A stretch of 64,000 nt of DNA. It comes from Desulfobaculum bizertense DSM 18034. Its GTDB lineage: Bacteria; Desulfobacterota; Desulfovibrionia; Desulfovibrionales; Desulfovibrionaceae. How positions within the stretch are numbered: position 1 is the first letter of the stretch; each line of letters starts with the position of its first letter. The notes below the pieces were generated by a model that worked only from the letters and a program-made list of their open reading frames with translations, was not told the origin of the DNA and did not search any database. Below are positions 51,237 to 61,117 of this stretch, piece after piece. The stretch covers positions 124,001-188,000 of the forward strand of contig NZ_FUYA01000001.1 in NCBI RefSeq assembly GCF_900167065.1. The letters are read 5' to 3'. Both the position numbers and the translations under genes were made by a program.

Positions 51237-52656
51237 GTCTACTGACACACCAAGAGTTTTGGTTGTTGATGATGAGCCTGCCCTTCGCCTTTTGGTTGGG
51301 GCAGTGCTGCGGGATGCCGGATGGCATGTGATGGAGGCCGATAGCGCAGAGCGTGCGCTGGAACTGCTTCCTGATGCCGGACCGGATGCCATCCTGCTGG
51401 ATATGCGTATGCCGGGCATGGATGGTCTGGAGGCTCTGGGAGCCATCCGGACTGCGATACCCGGTGTGCCTGTTGTCATGCTGACAGCATATGGCACGGT
51501 CGGTTCTGCTGTGGACGCCATGAAAAAAGGGGCGTTCGACTACCTGACAAAACCCGCAGATAATGAAGAGCTTAAGGCCGTTATGAACAAGGCGTATGAT
51601 TATTCTCGCCTTGTGGCCGAAAACCGGGAACTTCGGCGTGAAGCTGGAGAAAGTTCCGGGTTTATAGGCCAAACATCTCAGATGGAGCAGGTTCGGGACC
51701 TGATTGCACAGGCTGGCCCTACAGAGGCAACTGTGCTGGTCATGGGGGAATCTGGTACAGGCAAGGAGCTGGTCACCTCTGCTCTGCACGGGGCAAGTGT
51801 GCGGGCCAAGGGTCCGCTCATTAAGGTGAACTGCGCTGCTTTGCCTGCTGACCTGCTCGAAAGTGAGTTGTTTGGATATGTGAAGGGAGCCTTTACTGGA
51901 GCAAACCGGGATAAACCCGGGCGCTTTCAGTTGGCATCTGGAGGAACACTGTTCCTCGACGAGATTGGCGAAATGCCACTGGAGTTGCAGGCAAAACTTT
52001 TGCGTGCACTTCAGGAAAAGATGGTGGAACCCCTTGGAAGTGTGGGGCCTGTACCTGTGGACGTGCGCATCATTGCTGCGACCAACAGGGACTTGCGGCG
52101 TGAAGTCGCAGAGGGGCGCTTCCGGGAAGATCTGTATTTCCGTCTGAATGTCTTGGAAATTCGCATCCCCTCTCTGAGGGAACGAATGGATGATCTGCCG
52201 TTACTTGTTGCCCATCTGCTGGAAAAGCTGGGGCGCAAGAATCGTAAAAAAATGCGCGAGGTCAGCCCGCAGTTCTTGGAAGCCCTTCAGGGCTATCCAT
52301 GGCCGGGCAATGTGCGTGAGCTGGAAAATGCCCTTGAACGGGCTTTGGTCCTCTCTCGTACGGACTCGCTAAGCCCTGCGGACCTCCCCCCGCAGGTGAT
52401 TGCTGGCAAAGCTCATACAGAGGAGAAGAATACAGTGGAAATGATGACTTACGGAGTCCTTCCTGCCCGGCACGAGATGTCGGCTATGTGTAACCGTACA
52501 GGCCCAAGTTCACTTGATGAAGCAGAAAAACAGGCCCTGATTGAAGCCCTTGGCGTTCATGGTGGGCACAGGCAGAAGACTGCGGATGCCCTTGGCATCA
52601 GCCGCAGAACCCTGCAATATAAACTGAGAAAATATGGCCTGACCCGACGGAGCTAA
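51229..52656 (+). CDS. ZraR-like sigma-54-dependent response regulator
   Basis: A 475-residue NtrC-type activator: receiver domain with phosphorylated Asp in [10 protein letters not shown] and DEP acidic pair, then an AAA+ domain with Walker A GESGTGKE, the GAFTGA loop that contacts sigma-54, Walker [11 protein letters not shown] and the sensor WPGNVREL region, and a C-terminal Fis-type helix-turn-helix ([25 protein letters not shown]). ATG 51229 is chosen because GGAG lies 9 bp upstream; ATG 51223 is too close. It is the probable activator of the sigma-54 promoter at 48770 and reader of the TGTGCA array. Confidence 0.93.
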   Translation: MRESTDTPRVLVVDDEPALRLLVGAVLRDAGWHVMEADSAERALELLPDAGPDAILLDMRMPGMDGLEALGAIRTAIPGVPVVMLTAYGTVGSAVDAMKKGAFDYLTKPADNEELKAVMNKAYDYSRLVAENRELRREAGESSGFIGQTSQMEQVRDLIAQAGPTEATVLVMGESGTGKELVTSALHGASVRAKGPLIKVNCAALPADLLESELFGYVKGAFTGANRDKPGRFQLASGGTLFLDEIGEMPLELQAKLLRALQEKMVEPLGSVGPVPVDVRIIAATNRDLRREVAEGRFREDLYFRLNVLEIRIPSLRERMDDLPLLVAHLLEKLGRKNRKKMREVSPQFLEALQGYPWPGNVRELENALERALVLSRTDSLSPADLPPQVIAGKAHTEEKNTVEMMTYGVLPARHEMSAMCNRTGPSSLDEAEKQALIEALGVHGGHRQKTADALGISRRTLQYKLRKYGLTRRS

Positions 52657-52677
52657 GAGTAGTTCTCAAGGAAAGAG

Positions 52678-52714
52678 AAAGACCGGAGTGCTTATGCATC
52701 CCGGTCTTTTCTTT
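52678..52714. terminator. Terminator between the regulator and FTR-like genes
   Basis: AAAGACCGG and CCGGTCTTT pair around a 14-base loop with A-rich and T-rich flanks, serving both converging transcripts. Confidence 0.8.
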
Positions 52715-52720
52715 TGTGCG

Positions 52721-53068
52721 TTATTTTTTGCCAAGTGCCGCCAGCAGCTTTTCCGGTGGTCGGCGTTCAGGAACTGTTGTGCGCAGTTCTGGGTTCTTGT
52801 TCCATTCGTCAGTGACATACAGGCCGCAAAAGCAGGATCCGAATTCGTCAAGATCTGCATCCCGGTACTCGCAGGGGCAGATGATGTCGCGGTCACTGTC
52901 AAAGGTGCCACTCGCTAGCCGACACGGGCAGGCCATGTAGCCATAGCGTTCACGGTTGGCAAGAAGACTGCGCATAAGTGGCATGGTCAGGCTCATGTCA
53001 GCGTTGAATCGGTACCCACGGGCTTCCTGAATCTTTTTTAGCTGTTCGTAGAGTTCCTGTGCATCCAT
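52721..53068 (-). CDS. Ferredoxin:thioredoxin reductase catalytic-subunit-like protein (second of two)
   Basis: A 115-residue homologue of the FTR catalytic subunit with the three cysteine pairs: YMACPCRLA, DIICPCEYRD and GSCFCGLYV. The arrangement fits a [4Fe-4S] cluster beside a redox disulfide. It begins 2 bp after a glutaredoxin-like gene, with GGAGAG upstream, suggesting that its client is that protein rather than a general thioredoxin. Its sequence is quite different from the homologue at 39798, so both are probably specialised. Confidence 0.88.
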   Translation of the reverse strand: MDAQELYEQLKKIQEARGYRFNADMSLTMPLMRSLLANRERYGYMACPCRLASGTFDSDRDIICPCEYRDADLDEFGSCFCGLYVTDEWNKNPELRTTVPERRPPEKLLAALGKK

Positions 53069-53070
53069 TT

Positions 53071-53325
53071 TTAGCTCTCCAGCAGTTCCTTGATTTTGGC
53101 CTCGTCAAAGCCCACCACAACCTTGCAGCCATCAATGAGCAGCGTCGGGAATGACAGGGATGGATTGTGCTTTTTGAGTTCTTCAATGACCTGATCCCGT
53201 TCTGCCCCGTCGAGCTGGTCGACGTGGACGCAGTCGTATTTGACGCCGCATTCATCCAGATAGTCCTGTGCCCTTCGGCAGTGGACACAGGTTGATAATG
53301 CAAAAATTTTGACATCCTTTGCCAT
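53071..53325 (-). CDS. Glutaredoxin-like protein
   Basis: An 84-residue thioredoxin-fold protein with active site TCVHCRRAQ (CVHC), a cis-proline segment LSFPTLLID and a late KVVVGFDEAKI. It resembles glutaredoxin/NrdH-like proteins that are reduced by a reductase rather than glutathione. ATG 53325 is used with GGAGG about 6 bp upstream. It is coupled to the FTR-like gene, so reduction by ferredoxin through that protein is the likely route. Confidence 0.88.
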   Translation of the reverse strand: MAKDVKIFALSTCVHCRRAQDYLDECGVKYDCVHVDQLDGAERDQVIEELKKHNPSLSFPTLLIDGCKVVVGFDEAKIKELLES

Positions 53326-53475
53326 TGTGAACCTCCGTGGCGGGTTGTGATTTGCATAATCAGACTGAACAGAAAGAGACAACTCTGTGATACGGTCTTG
53401 GGCGATTGAGGTCAATGCAGTACAAAAAAAGACACATGTTCTCAGTCTGGAATACTCTGTTCTGCCAAAAGTCTA

Positions 53476-54360
53476 TCAGACTTCATGGCGTCTAAACCAG
53501 CGCTCTGCGTAGCGGGAAAGGACAGAGCAGCTCACAGTGAGTATAAGGTACAGGATTGTAATAACAATCCAGATTTCAAAGGTCATGTACGTTGCGGCCA
53601 TAAGTTCCATGCCCTGAAAGGTCAGCTCCTGAATGGAGATAACAGAGACAATGGCCGAGTCCTTGATGGTTGAAATAAACTGGCCAGTGAGCGGAGGCAT
53701 GATGTGGGTCATGGCCTGCGGGAAAATAACATGGCGCATGCGATGCCACGGGCTGAGACCGAGGGCATAGGCGGCCTCGTACTGCTGTACGGAAACAGCC
53801 TGAACGCCTGCGCGAACGTGTTCCGTGATGTATGCACCTTCATAAATGGCAAGCGTGACCAGCGCGGAAAGGAATCCGGTGAACTGGTTCACGGGTGCGG
53901 CGGTGATGGCCAGAAATTCCTGCACCCACGGCGGGGCATTGCGCACCATGGTATCAATTCCCATTGCGGTGAAAATCTGGTCAGAAATGAAGAAATAAAA
54001 AATAAAGATCAGGACCAGCGGGGGAATGTTGCGGACCAGCCCAACATAGGCCTGACCAATAAGGCGGTTGAACAGGCTGCGGCTTGTGCGGGCCAGCCCC
54101 ATGACAACGCCGATAATGGTGGCAAAGAGCATAGTCCACAGGCTGAGCTTGATCGTGGTGAGCAGCCCCTGTGTGAGAAGACCGGGAATCCATCCCTGGT
54201 CAGGGTCATGGAGCAGGAAATACTGCCCCAGTGCAGTCCATTTCCATTCGTAATCCAGCTGGGTATCAACCCGCCAGCCAAATGCAGCAAGCGCAGCAGC
54301 GATCACGAGAATGATGCCAATATCAAGTGGAGTAATACGGGGCTTTTTTGTGTGTAGCAC
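53476..54360 (-). CDS. Polar amino-acid ABC transporter permease (downstream copy)
   Basis: A 294-residue inner-membrane permease of the HisM/GltK type. It shows the N-terminal block LWTMLFATIIGVVMGLAR, YVGLVRNIPPLVLIFIFYF and the EAA loop EAAYALGLSPWHRMRHVIFPQAM that contacts the ATPase. It starts at GTG 54360, with a weak ribosome site. It is the last gene of the four-gene leftward importer operon; pairing with the other permease at 56064 would give a heterodimer. Confidence 0.9.
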   Translation of the reverse strand: MLHTKKPRITPLDIGIILVIAAALAAFGWRVDTQLDYEWKWTALGQYFLLHDPDQGWIPGLLTQGLLTTIKLSLWTMLFATIIGVVMGLARTSRSLFNRLIGQAYVGLVRNIPPLVLIFIFYFFISDQIFTAMGIDTMVRNAPPWVQEFLAITAAPVNQFTGFLSALVTLAIYEGAYITEHVRAGVQAVSVQQYEAAYALGLSPWHRMRHVIFPQAMTHIMPPLTGQFISTIKDSAIVSVISIQELTFQGMELMAATYMTFEIWIVITILYLILTVSCSVLSRYAERWFRRHEV

Positions 54361-54421
54361 TGGCTGTCCAGAAAGTTAGAAGCTGTGGGGTGCTTGCGGT
54401 GACCCCACATAACCGTGATGT

Positions 54422-55255
54422 TTACTGTACCTGAGACTGCCAGTCCAAGGTGGTGAACCAGTATTTCTGACGATCGAGAATCCAGCCTTCGGCCTTTGTG
54501 GCACGAATCCAGGAATTGACGAAGTTCAGCATGTCCACGTCACCCTTGCGCATGGCAATGCCATTAGGTTCGTTGGTAAAGTTGCCTGTCATGGGCAGGT
54601 AGAGCTTGTCTTTGTGCTTGATGGCTTCCTGAGCGGGAAGCGGAGCCATGCTGATGAAGGCATGGGCGCGGCCATTGAGAAGCTCCTGAACAGCCTGCGG
54701 TTCCTTGTTAAAGAGGCGCAGTTTGGCATTGGGCATAAAGCGTTTGGCCGCTTTGGCTGCGGTGGTGCCTTTGCGGGCCGAAATGACGATGTCCTCTTTG
54801 TTGAAATCCTCGAGCTTTGTGGCTCCGGGGATTTTTTTGGAGTTGGCAACAATGGACATACCCGTGGAGTAGTAGGGGATGGAGAAGTTGACCTTGACGG
54901 CGCGGTCGGCACGGATGCCCATGCCACCAATCAGGAGGTCAAATTTGCCAGCCAGCAGGGCCGGAATAATGCCGTCCCATGAGGTGGGAACGAATTCGAT
55001 GTCAACGCCCATGTCTTCGGCAAGGCGGCGGGCAACGTCAATTTCAAAGCCGATGAATTTCCCGGTCTTGTCCTTCATGGCCCACGGGACAAAGGTATCC
55101 ATGCCGACGCGAAGTGTGCCGCGTTTCAGGATGGTGGTCAGGGTGCTTTCTTCTGTGAGCTGACGCCCCAGTTTTCCGGCCTGAGCCGGAGCTGTGCTGA
55201 CAAGTAGAAATGCAGCAGCAAAAAGGGCAATGGCCAAGGTATGAAGTTTACGCAT
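54422..55255 (-). CDS. Polar amino-acid ABC transporter substrate-binding protein
   Basis: A 277-residue periplasmic protein of the family-3 binding-protein type. The signal peptide is LHTLAIALFAAAFLLVSTAPAQA. Family blocks are GTLRVGMDTFVPWAMKD, GFEIDVARRLAEDMGVDIEFVPTSWDGIIPALLAGKFDLLIGGM and FNEEDIVISA-type DIVISARKGTTAA. The RADR segment and GKFIGFEID fit an amino-acid ligand; which one is not decidable by eye. It lies between the ATPase and the second permease. AGGAG precedes the ATG. Confidence 0.93.
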   Translation of the reverse strand: MRKLHTLAIALFAAAFLLVSTAPAQAGKLGRQLTEESTLTTILKRGTLRVGMDTFVPWAMKDKTGKFIGFEIDVARRLAEDMGVDIEFVPTSWDGIIPALLAGKFDLLIGGMGIRADRAVKVNFSIPYYSTGMSIVANSKKIPGATKLEDFNKEDIVISARKGTTAAKAAKRFMPNAKLRLFNKEPQAVQELLNGRAHAFISMAPLPAQEAIKHKDKLYLPMTGNFTNEPNGIAMRKGDVDMLNFVNSWIRATKAEGWILDRQKYWFTTLDWQSQVQ

Positions 55256-55276
55256 CTGGTCTCCTGTGGGTTGCGG

Positions 55277-56062
55277 TTACAGAATCTGACTCAGGAAGGC
55301 GCGGGTGCGTTCCTCGCCGGGATTCTCAAAAAACGCCTCGGCTGTGGCGCTTTCAATGACTTGTCCATGTTCCATAAAAATGATTCGGTCGCCGACCTCA
55401 CGGGCAAAGCCCATTTCGTGCGTCACCAGAACCATTGTCATGCCGTCCTTGGCAAGGGCACGCATGACTTCCAGAACCTCACCAATCATTTCTGGATCAA
55501 GTGCGCTGGTGGCTTCGTCAAAAAGCATCACCTTGGGGTGCATGGCCAGAGCACGGGCAATGGCAACGCGCTGCTGCTGGCCGCCCGAAAGCTGGGACGG
55601 ATAGCTTGCGGCCCTGTCGCCCAGACCGACCTTGTTTAGCAGGTCCATGCTGGTGTCTGTGGCTTCTTTGTCGTCGCGTTTGCGGACGAGCTTTTGCGCC
55701 AGATTGACGTTGTCCAGCACGGTGAGGTGTGGAAAAAGATTAAAAGACTGGAACACCATACCGACTTCCTGCCGAATAATGTCCCGGTTCTTTTTGTTTC
55801 CGTTCAGGCGGATGTCATCAATAGTGATGTGCCCGCTGTCGATTTCTTCAAGCCCGTTCAGACAGCGCAACAGCGTGGATTTGCCAGAGCCGGAGGGTCC
55901 GATAATGACAACCACTTCGCTTTTGCAGACCGTGACGTTGACGTCCTGGAGTGCGGCAACGCCATTGGGGAAGGTCTTTGAGGCGTGCTCAACCGTAATG
56001 ATGGGAGCGCCTTTCTTTTTACATGCCGGTTCTGTAGTGGGCAGAATATCCTGTTCTGGCAT
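55277..56062 (-). CDS. Polar amino-acid ABC transporter ATP-binding protein
   Basis: A 261-residue ATPase of the GlnQ/HisP type. Walker A is [10 protein letters not shown], the Q loop follows [16 protein letters not shown], the signature is [15 protein letters not shown], Walker B is [11 protein letters not shown] and the switch histidine is in LVTHEMGFA. It starts 1 bp after the upstream permease stop, so translation is coupled. Confidence 0.96.
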   Translation of the reverse strand: MPEQDILPTTEPACKKKGAPIITVEHASKTFPNGVAALQDVNVTVCKSEVVVIIGPSGSGKSTLLRCLNGLEEIDSGHITIDDIRLNGNKKNRDIIRQEVGMVFQSFNLFPHLTVLDNVNLAQKLVRKRDDKEATDTSMDLLNKVGLGDRAASYPSQLSGGQQQRVAIARALAMHPKVMLFDEATSALDPEMIGEVLEVMRALAKDGMTMVLVTHEMGFAREVGDRIIFMEHGQVIESATAEAFFENPGEERTRAFLSQIL

Positions 56063-56063
56063 C

Positions 56064-56876
56064 TTAGTTCTCGCTGTTCATTTTGCGTTCAAGGGCTGCT
56101 GCGGCCCACGACAGGCTGATGGTCACTGCCAGATACATGATGGCAATGAGGAACCAGATTTCAAAGGTGAGGAAGGTATCGGCAATGACAAGCTGGCCCT
56201 GCTGGGTCAGTTCATATACCGCGATGGTGCTGGCGAGGGAGGAGTCTTTTACAAGAGAGACAAGCACACCCGTCAGCGGAGGGAGTATGCGTTTGATTGC
56301 CTGAGGCAGGATGATTTTTCGGTAGGTATCTGTTGTGGAAAGTCCAAGGCTGTATGCGGCTTCCCACTGGCCTTTGTGAATGGATTCTATGCCACCACGG
56401 AAAATTTCCGAGGCATATGCCCCTTCAAACAGGGACAGGGCCAGAACGGCTGAGGTGAATGCGCCGATGTCAAAAACAGGGGCGATGACAAAGTAAATGA
56501 AGAGGATCTGAATCAGAAGGGGGGTGTTTCGGATCAGCTCGACGTAGCAGCGCGAAACAAGGCGCGCAACGTAGGACTGCGAAAGGCCAAAGATAGCGGC
56601 TGTCAGCCCAAAGAGCATGGAGAGCACAAGGCTCAGGCCGGTAATCTGGAAGGTGACAAAAAGTCCCTCCAGCAGTGGCCCGGGTGTAAAGACACCATGT
56701 TTCCAGGTGAAGATGTAGCGGGGCACAAGGTACCACTGCCACTGATAATTCAGGTGTTCTTCGCCAAGCATGAGCAACCAGAAAACACCTGCTCCCAGAA
56801 GGAGAAGCTTAACAATGTCCAGAATCTGTTCGTGACGCTGGAGCGGACGGAAAATGGCAGGAGATGATGCAGGCAT
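56064..56876 (-). CDS. Polar amino-acid ABC transporter permease (first gene)
   Basis: A 270-residue permease of the HisQ/GltJ type: [40 protein letters not shown], and the EAA loop [23 protein letters not shown]. Five membrane helices are visible. ATG 56876 is preferred over GTG 56882 because GGAG then lies 8 bp upstream. It heads the leftward operon permease, ATPase, binding protein, permease. Confidence 0.93.
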   Translation of the reverse strand: MPASSPAIFRPLQRHEQILDIVKLLLLGAGVFWLLMLGEEHLNYQWQWYLVPRYIFTWKHGVFTPGPLLEGLFVTFQITGLSLVLSMLFGLTAAIFGLSQSYVARLVSRCYVELIRNTPLLIQILFIYFVIAPVFDIGAFTSAVLALSLFEGAYASEIFRGGIESIHKGQWEAAYSLGLSTTDTYRKIILPQAIKRILPPLTGVLVSLVKDSSLASTIAVYELTQQGQLVIADTFLTFEIWFLIAIMYLAVTISLSWAAAALERKMNSEN

Positions 56877-56882
56877 TAGCAC

Positions 56883-57193
56883 GGCTCCAGAAGAAGGGTG
56901 AAGGAGGAGCCTAAGGCTTGCGTCTCGTCGATGTTGTGTTTTTTGGGAAAGAGGGGGGAGAGAGATGCGCTCGGAGAGAAGAGAATGCGAAAAGAGGGCA
57001 GATCAAAAGAGCGCCAGAGAGATGCAGGAGCGTCGTCTCGGGGTTGTCTGGCTCCGCCTGGTCCAAAAAACACGACGGAGTGCGGACGTCTGGCTCCACG
57101 TGAAAACAGTTTAATCATAAGAGAAAAATCCTTTGCTAGAGTAGATCAGCTTAGCAAAAAAAAACTGTTTTGCAAACGCAGTCCAGACTAGTT
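56883..57193. other. Non-coding stretch upstream of the ABC importer
   Basis: About 310 bp, purine-rich on the plus strand, with a run of nine A residues at 57158-57166. I see no RNA gene and no frame with a ribosome-binding site. The importer promoter must lie here, but no convincing -35/-10 pair stands out. Confidence 0.45.
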
Positions 57194-57973
57194 TCACGGC
57201 TCCTGCTGGGGATTCTCTCGCTTTTCCGAGTGTTTAAGTTCCACAAGCTTCATGTACTTCTGAAATGCGTACAAAAAGGAGTGGATAGCGAGGACAAAGC
57301 CCGCTTTCCCATCTCGAAAACCCTGCTTGAGCAGGTACTGTTTCAGGAATTTGCCTATGGCGTGGGAGAAGGCCGTGCCGACGCCAGCCCTGCGCCCCTT
57401 GGCGTGCATTTCGCGTGCGGCGAGGCTGGTATAGCTGTTGATTTTGTCGAGATGCTCAGCAAGATCACGGTAGGGGTAGTGGATGATGTCGCCACGGAGC
57501 ACTTCGGTGCTCCCGGTTGGGTGAAATTCTTCGTGCGGAAGCATGCCTCGGATTTCGACGCTGTCCAGCCGGAACACGCGAAGCAGTCTGTCCGGGTACC
57601 AGCCTGAGTGCATGATAAAGCGGTCAAGGTACCAGGAGCGGCGGGGGCAGAAAAATCCACCGTGCCCTTTGGGGGCATCAAGCGCGGCGCATACGGAGTC
57701 TTTGAGTTCAGGAGAGAGGAACTCGTCCTGGTCAAGCGTGATAATCCACGGTGTTGTGACGTGCTCAAAGGCAAAGCGGAACTGGGGGATGGTACCTTCC
57801 CAGTCTCGGTGCAGAATTTTTGCGGAATACTTTTGAGCGATTTTCAGTGTGGAGTCGGTGCTCCCGGAATCAATAACAAGAATTTCGTCACAAAACGACA
57901 GGCTTTCCAGAGTCTTGGACAGCCATGTCTCGCCGTTGAAGGTCAGAATGACCGCAGTGATGGGTTCTCTCAT
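57194..57973 (-). CDS. WaaE/KdtX-like family 2 glycosyltransferase
   Basis: A 259-residue GT-A enzyme. It shows ITAVILTFNGETWLSKTLESL, EILVIDSGSTDSTLKIAQKY, WEGTIPQFRFAFEH, ITLDQDEFLS (the metal-binding acid motif) and the late HYPYRDLAEHLDKINSYTSLAARE, all typical of WaaE/LgtF-type transferases that add glucose to the LPS inner core. No LPS cluster surrounds it. No clear ribosome site precedes the ATG. The sugar is inference. Confidence 0.85.
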   Translation of the reverse strand: MREPITAVILTFNGETWLSKTLESLSFCDEILVIDSGSTDSTLKIAQKYSAKILHRDWEGTIPQFRFAFEHVTTPWIITLDQDEFLSPELKDSVCAALDAPKGHGGFFCPRRSWYLDRFIMHSGWYPDRLLRVFRLDSVEIRGMLPHEEFHPTGSTEVLRGDIIHYPYRDLAEHLDKINSYTSLAAREMHAKGRRAGVGTAFSHAIGKFLKQYLLKQGFRDGKAGFVLAIHSFLYAFQKYMKLVELKHSEKRENPQQEP

Positions 57974-58058
57974 ATGGGGGTGGGGGGCTGGTCAGCATGC
58001 TGCCAGCAGTTAACGTGACCCCGGTCCAGACAAGGTGCCAGACCGGGGAAATATGGTG

Positions 58059-58718
58059 TTAGAGCTGCGGAAGAGGTGTGTCTTCGCCGCGAAGTTTGGC
58101 TTCCAGAATCTCAATGCAGTCTTCAATGACCTTGTCGAGGGGCTGAGTTGCATCCACAATGCGGTAGCGGTTGTTATGCAGGGCAGCAAGTGTCAGGTAG
58201 CCTTCGCGAACCGTGGAGTGGAAACTCAGGCTTTCAGCCTCAAACCGGCCTTCGCTGTCGCATTTCTGTTCTTTCATGTTTCTGGCTACTGCGCGGCCAA
58301 GGCCCACTTCTGCGGGCAGGTCCAGCAGTAGGGTCAGGTCAGGCCAGAGGCCAGAGACGGCAACGTCGTTAAAGCTGTGCAGCTGGCGGGGGTCAAGCCC
58401 ACGGCCATAGCCCTGATAGGCGACAGTGGAATCGGCGTAGCGGTCAGAAAGGACAATCTTCCCTTCTTCGAGGGCCGGACGAATCACCGTGGCGACGTGC
58501 TGGGCACGGTCTGCGAGGTACAGAAACAGTTCGCTTTCGCCGGTGAGGTCGGTGCTGTTCATGCTCAGAAGAAGTTTGCGCAGCTCCTGTCCAATGCGGC
58601 TTCCACCGGGTTCCAGAGTGCGCAGAATGCTGTGCCCCTGTTCTTCAAGGTGCTTTTGGACCGCGTTCAGAACGCTGGATTTTCCAGAGCCTTCTATCCC
58701 TTCAAAGGTAACAAACAT
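58059..58718 (-). CDS. tmk: Thymidylate kinase
   Basis: Tmk phosphorylates dTMP to dTDP. The 219-residue product has P-loop [11 protein letters not shown], the DR motif in [30 protein letters not shown] and [12 protein letters not shown]. The LEPGG segment and the lid region (about residues 145-165, [11 protein letters not shown]) are a little longer than in E. coli. It overlaps the end of the upstream OB-HD gene by 25 bp, so the two are co-translated. Confidence 0.95.
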   Translation of the reverse strand: MFVTFEGIEGSGKSSVLNAVQKHLEEQGHSILRTLEPGGSRIGQELRKLLLSMNSTDLTGESELFLYLADRAQHVATVIRPALEEGKIVLSDRYADSTVAYQGYGRGLDPRQLHSFNDVAVSGLWPDLTLLLDLPAEVGLGRAVARNMKEQKCDSEGRFEAESLSFHSTVREGYLTLAALHNNRYRIVDATQPLDKVIEDCIEILEAKLRGEDTPLPQL

Positions 58719-59725
58719 AGCTGGTTAGCTTCCTCTTTTTCGTTGTCGGGTCGAGGGGCCGGAGTGTGCCGCGGCTGGTAGACAGAACGGGACAGGGCGC
58801 GCAGGTATTGCGACCAGCCTGTTTCTCCAGCGGCGATGTCCTCTGTTGCCACTTCGATGGTGTTCATTTTGGCATCCATGTTGTCTGCGAAGTGCAGGGC
58901 CAGAGCTTCGGCAGTCTGGGGCAGGGTCGGGGACCCAAATTCCAGAGCACCGTGGTGGCTCAAGATGAGATGCCGAAGATGCGTTTTGAGATCGTCATCA
59001 AGGTCTGTGGCCCGTTCCAGAAATGGTTCGAGCTTTTGCAGGCCAATCTGGATGTGCCCAAGAAGCTTGCCAATGTCGGTTCGCTCGCGGGCAAGGCCTG
59101 CGCTATATTCCCATGCCTTGCCAAGGTCATGGAAAATGGCTCCGGCCAAAAGCACCTGCCGGTCTAGATGCGGGTAGAGGTCTGCATAGGCCATGCACAG
59201 GCGGCAGACTCCAAGTGTATGTTCAATCAGCCCGCCAGCGTAGGCGTGATGCATGCTCACGGCGCCGGGGGCAGCAATGATTTTGGGTTTGATCTGCGGG
59301 TCAGTGAGCACCTTGCGGCACAGGGTGCGCCACGGGCGATAGCCAAGGTGCTTTTTGCAAAGCCGTTCAATGTCGGCAAGCATGTCTTCTGGCTCGCGCT
59401 TGCTTGAGGGAACAAAGTCTCCAAGGCGCAGGCCTTCGGCAGCAGGGTCCAGTTCCTGAACAGAATCCACAATGATCTGTGGCTCATCGCGGTAGGTCTG
59501 AACCTGCCCCATGACCCGAAGGGCAGTCCCCGAACTGAGCTGAGGATAACTCTGACTCATGGGGTAAAATATTCTTGCTGGTACCTCGCCGGAATTGTCG
59601 CCAAGCGTCAGAGCCCAAAAAGGGCCATTTTTCGCCTGAGCCTGTCGAGCTTCAACAACGACAAAAACATCGTCAATGTTCCGGCCCGGGGCGAGATCCC
59701 GAACGAAAGTCTGCTTACGAATCAT
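58694..59725 (-). CDS. OB-fold plus HD-domain 3'-5' exoribonuclease-like protein (YhaM type)
   Basis: A 343-residue protein. Residues about 1-90 form an OB-fold ([35 protein letters not shown]), as used for single-stranded nucleic acid binding. Residues about 150-300 form an HD domain: [31 protein letters not shown] (the HD pair) and [16 protein letters not shown]. The order matches YhaM-type exonucleases of Firmicutes. ATG 59725 is used with AGGT upstream. A loose C-terminal tail overlaps the start of tmk. Confidence 0.88.
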   Translation of the reverse strand: MIRKQTFVRDLAPGRNIDDVFVVVEARQAQAKNGPFWALTLGDNSGEVPARIFYPMSQSYPQLSSGTALRVMGQVQTYRDEPQIIVDSVQELDPAAEGLRLGDFVPSSKREPEDMLADIERLCKKHLGYRPWRTLCRKVLTDPQIKPKIIAAPGAVSMHHAYAGGLIEHTLGVCRLCMAYADLYPHLDRQVLLAGAIFHDLGKAWEYSAGLARERTDIGKLLGHIQIGLQKLEPFLERATDLDDDLKTHLRHLILSHHGALEFGSPTLPQTAEALALHFADNMDAKMNTIEVATEDIAAGETGWSQYLRALSRSVYQPRHTPAPRPDNEKEEANQLCLLPLKG

Positions 59726-60170
59726 GTTACCTGCTTTAGCTGTCAATTGTCCTTGCCTGTCTGCCGGAGTGATCGGCAGGTCTGTGGGCGTGTCCTGAGG
59801 GGAAGCCCTCACTGCACCCGTTGTGTAGCAGAGGAGGCGATGTGGCGCAATCGCAGCTCTAAAGCAAAAGTCTGCTGGTTCAACGGCTTGCCAAAATGGT
59901 GTTGGAGCCGTAGGGAGCGCTTTTGCCATGCGATAGCTCTCGCCCTGTGTCTTTCGTAAAACAATTTTGCGTGAAACGCATTATAGTGCAGACTCTTGCG
60001 TTTGTCAGAACTTTCCTGCCAGAGCCAGACTTGCGGTGTCTGCCCCGGCTGTGACTTTGTGGTTCTTCGGATTGCAGCGTCCTGCTGCATGGGCTATCGT
60101 CGCTCTATCAGTGCGAAAGCAGGACGCTTCGGACGCCTCTGGATCGTAACTTTTAGCAGAAAAATGAATA
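59726..60170. other. Non-coding stretch between the divergent HD and surE genes
   Basis: About 445 bp. A CTGCCGGAGTGATCGGCAG hairpin lies at about 59760-59778 and a TATAGT that could be a -10 at about 59980. I looked for SRP, 6S and RNase P RNA cores and found none. No supported coding frame. Confidence 0.45.
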
Positions 60171-60929
60171 ATGCGCATTCTTTTGACCAACGATGACGGA
60201 ATACAGGCAGTAGGACTTCGGACGCTTTATCGGGCGCTTTCTGAGGCTGGGCATGACGTGCACGTCGTGGCTCCGGCAACAGAACAGTCTGCTGTTGGGC
60301 ATGCAATTACCATTGCAATGCCGCTCAAGGTAAAAAAATTTCATGAAAACGGCTTTCGGGGCGTTGGTGTCTATGGAACCCCGGCAGACTGCGTCAAACT
60401 TGGACTCAGCACCGAAGTGGGCGGAGAAAAACCCGATTTGGTGGTTTCTGGGATCAACAGCGGCTGCAATGTAGGGGTAGACATCATTTATTCGGGTACG
60501 GTAAGCGCCGCAACCGAAGGGGCACTGAATGGAATTCCTTCTCTGGCGGTCTCTTATGATGACTGGACCCCAGATGACCTCTCTGGACAGGCCCGCTGGG
60601 TCTGTGGATTTGTGGAGCGGATGGACTGGCAGGCCTTGCCGCCAGAGACCTTGCTGAATCTGAATTTCCCCAAGGGAAGTGTGGAGCAGGCAAAAGAGCT
60701 GAAACTCTGCCCCCAGACCAAAATCCCATACAAAGATGGGTACCAGCGGCGGGAAGATCCACGAGGACAGGAATATTACTGGCTTGAAGGGGAAATTCCT
60801 TTTGAGCGGGTTTCCCCGTATACGGACCGGGCGTTATTGAGCCAGGGACACATCACGCTGACGCCTTTGAAATTTAGTCTCACTGACAGCGCGATGCTGG
60901 AGACGCTGAATTCCATGGGGATTCGTTGA
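60171..60929 (+). CDS. surE: 5'-nucleotidase SurE
   Basis: SurE dephosphorylates nucleoside 5'- and 3'-monophosphates in a metal-dependent way. The 252-residue product has the N-terminal metal site ILLTNDDGIQAVGL, VVAPATEQSAVGH, the YGTPADCVKLGL loop and LVVSGINSGCNVGVDIIYSGTVSAATEG, with all conserved acids and asparagines. Length is normal. The ribosome site is weak. The product is cytoplasmic. It is followed by fba after a 188-bp gap, so it probably has its own promoter. Confidence 0.95.
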   Translation: MRILLTNDDGIQAVGLRTLYRALSEAGHDVHVVAPATEQSAVGHAITIAMPLKVKKFHENGFRGVGVYGTPADCVKLGLSTEVGGEKPDLVVSGINSGCNVGVDIIYSGTVSAATEGALNGIPSLAVSYDDWTPDDLSGQARWVCGFVERMDWQALPPETLLNLNFPKGSVEQAKELKLCPQTKIPYKDGYQRREDPRGQEYYWLEGEIPFERVSPYTDRALLSQGHITLTPLKFSLTDSAMLETLNSMGIR

Positions 60930-61117
60930 CAGCATACGGGCTGCGAGACTATAGAATAAGGGCTTAAAGCATGGCCTTTGGGGATGATTTCCGCAAAGGT
61001 CCGCTTAAGATGTCCCCATCTTTTTGCGGGCGCAGGCTTCTGAATCTGTTGCGCAGAACTCGTCCGCATCGCTCAATATATTGTATTTCATAATGATAGG
61101 ACCGCGAGGAGGAACGC

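Noticed and set aside
59726-60170. SRP, 6S or other housekeeping RNA in the gap before surE
   Set aside because: I could not find the conserved cores of these RNAs; only one short hairpin is visible.
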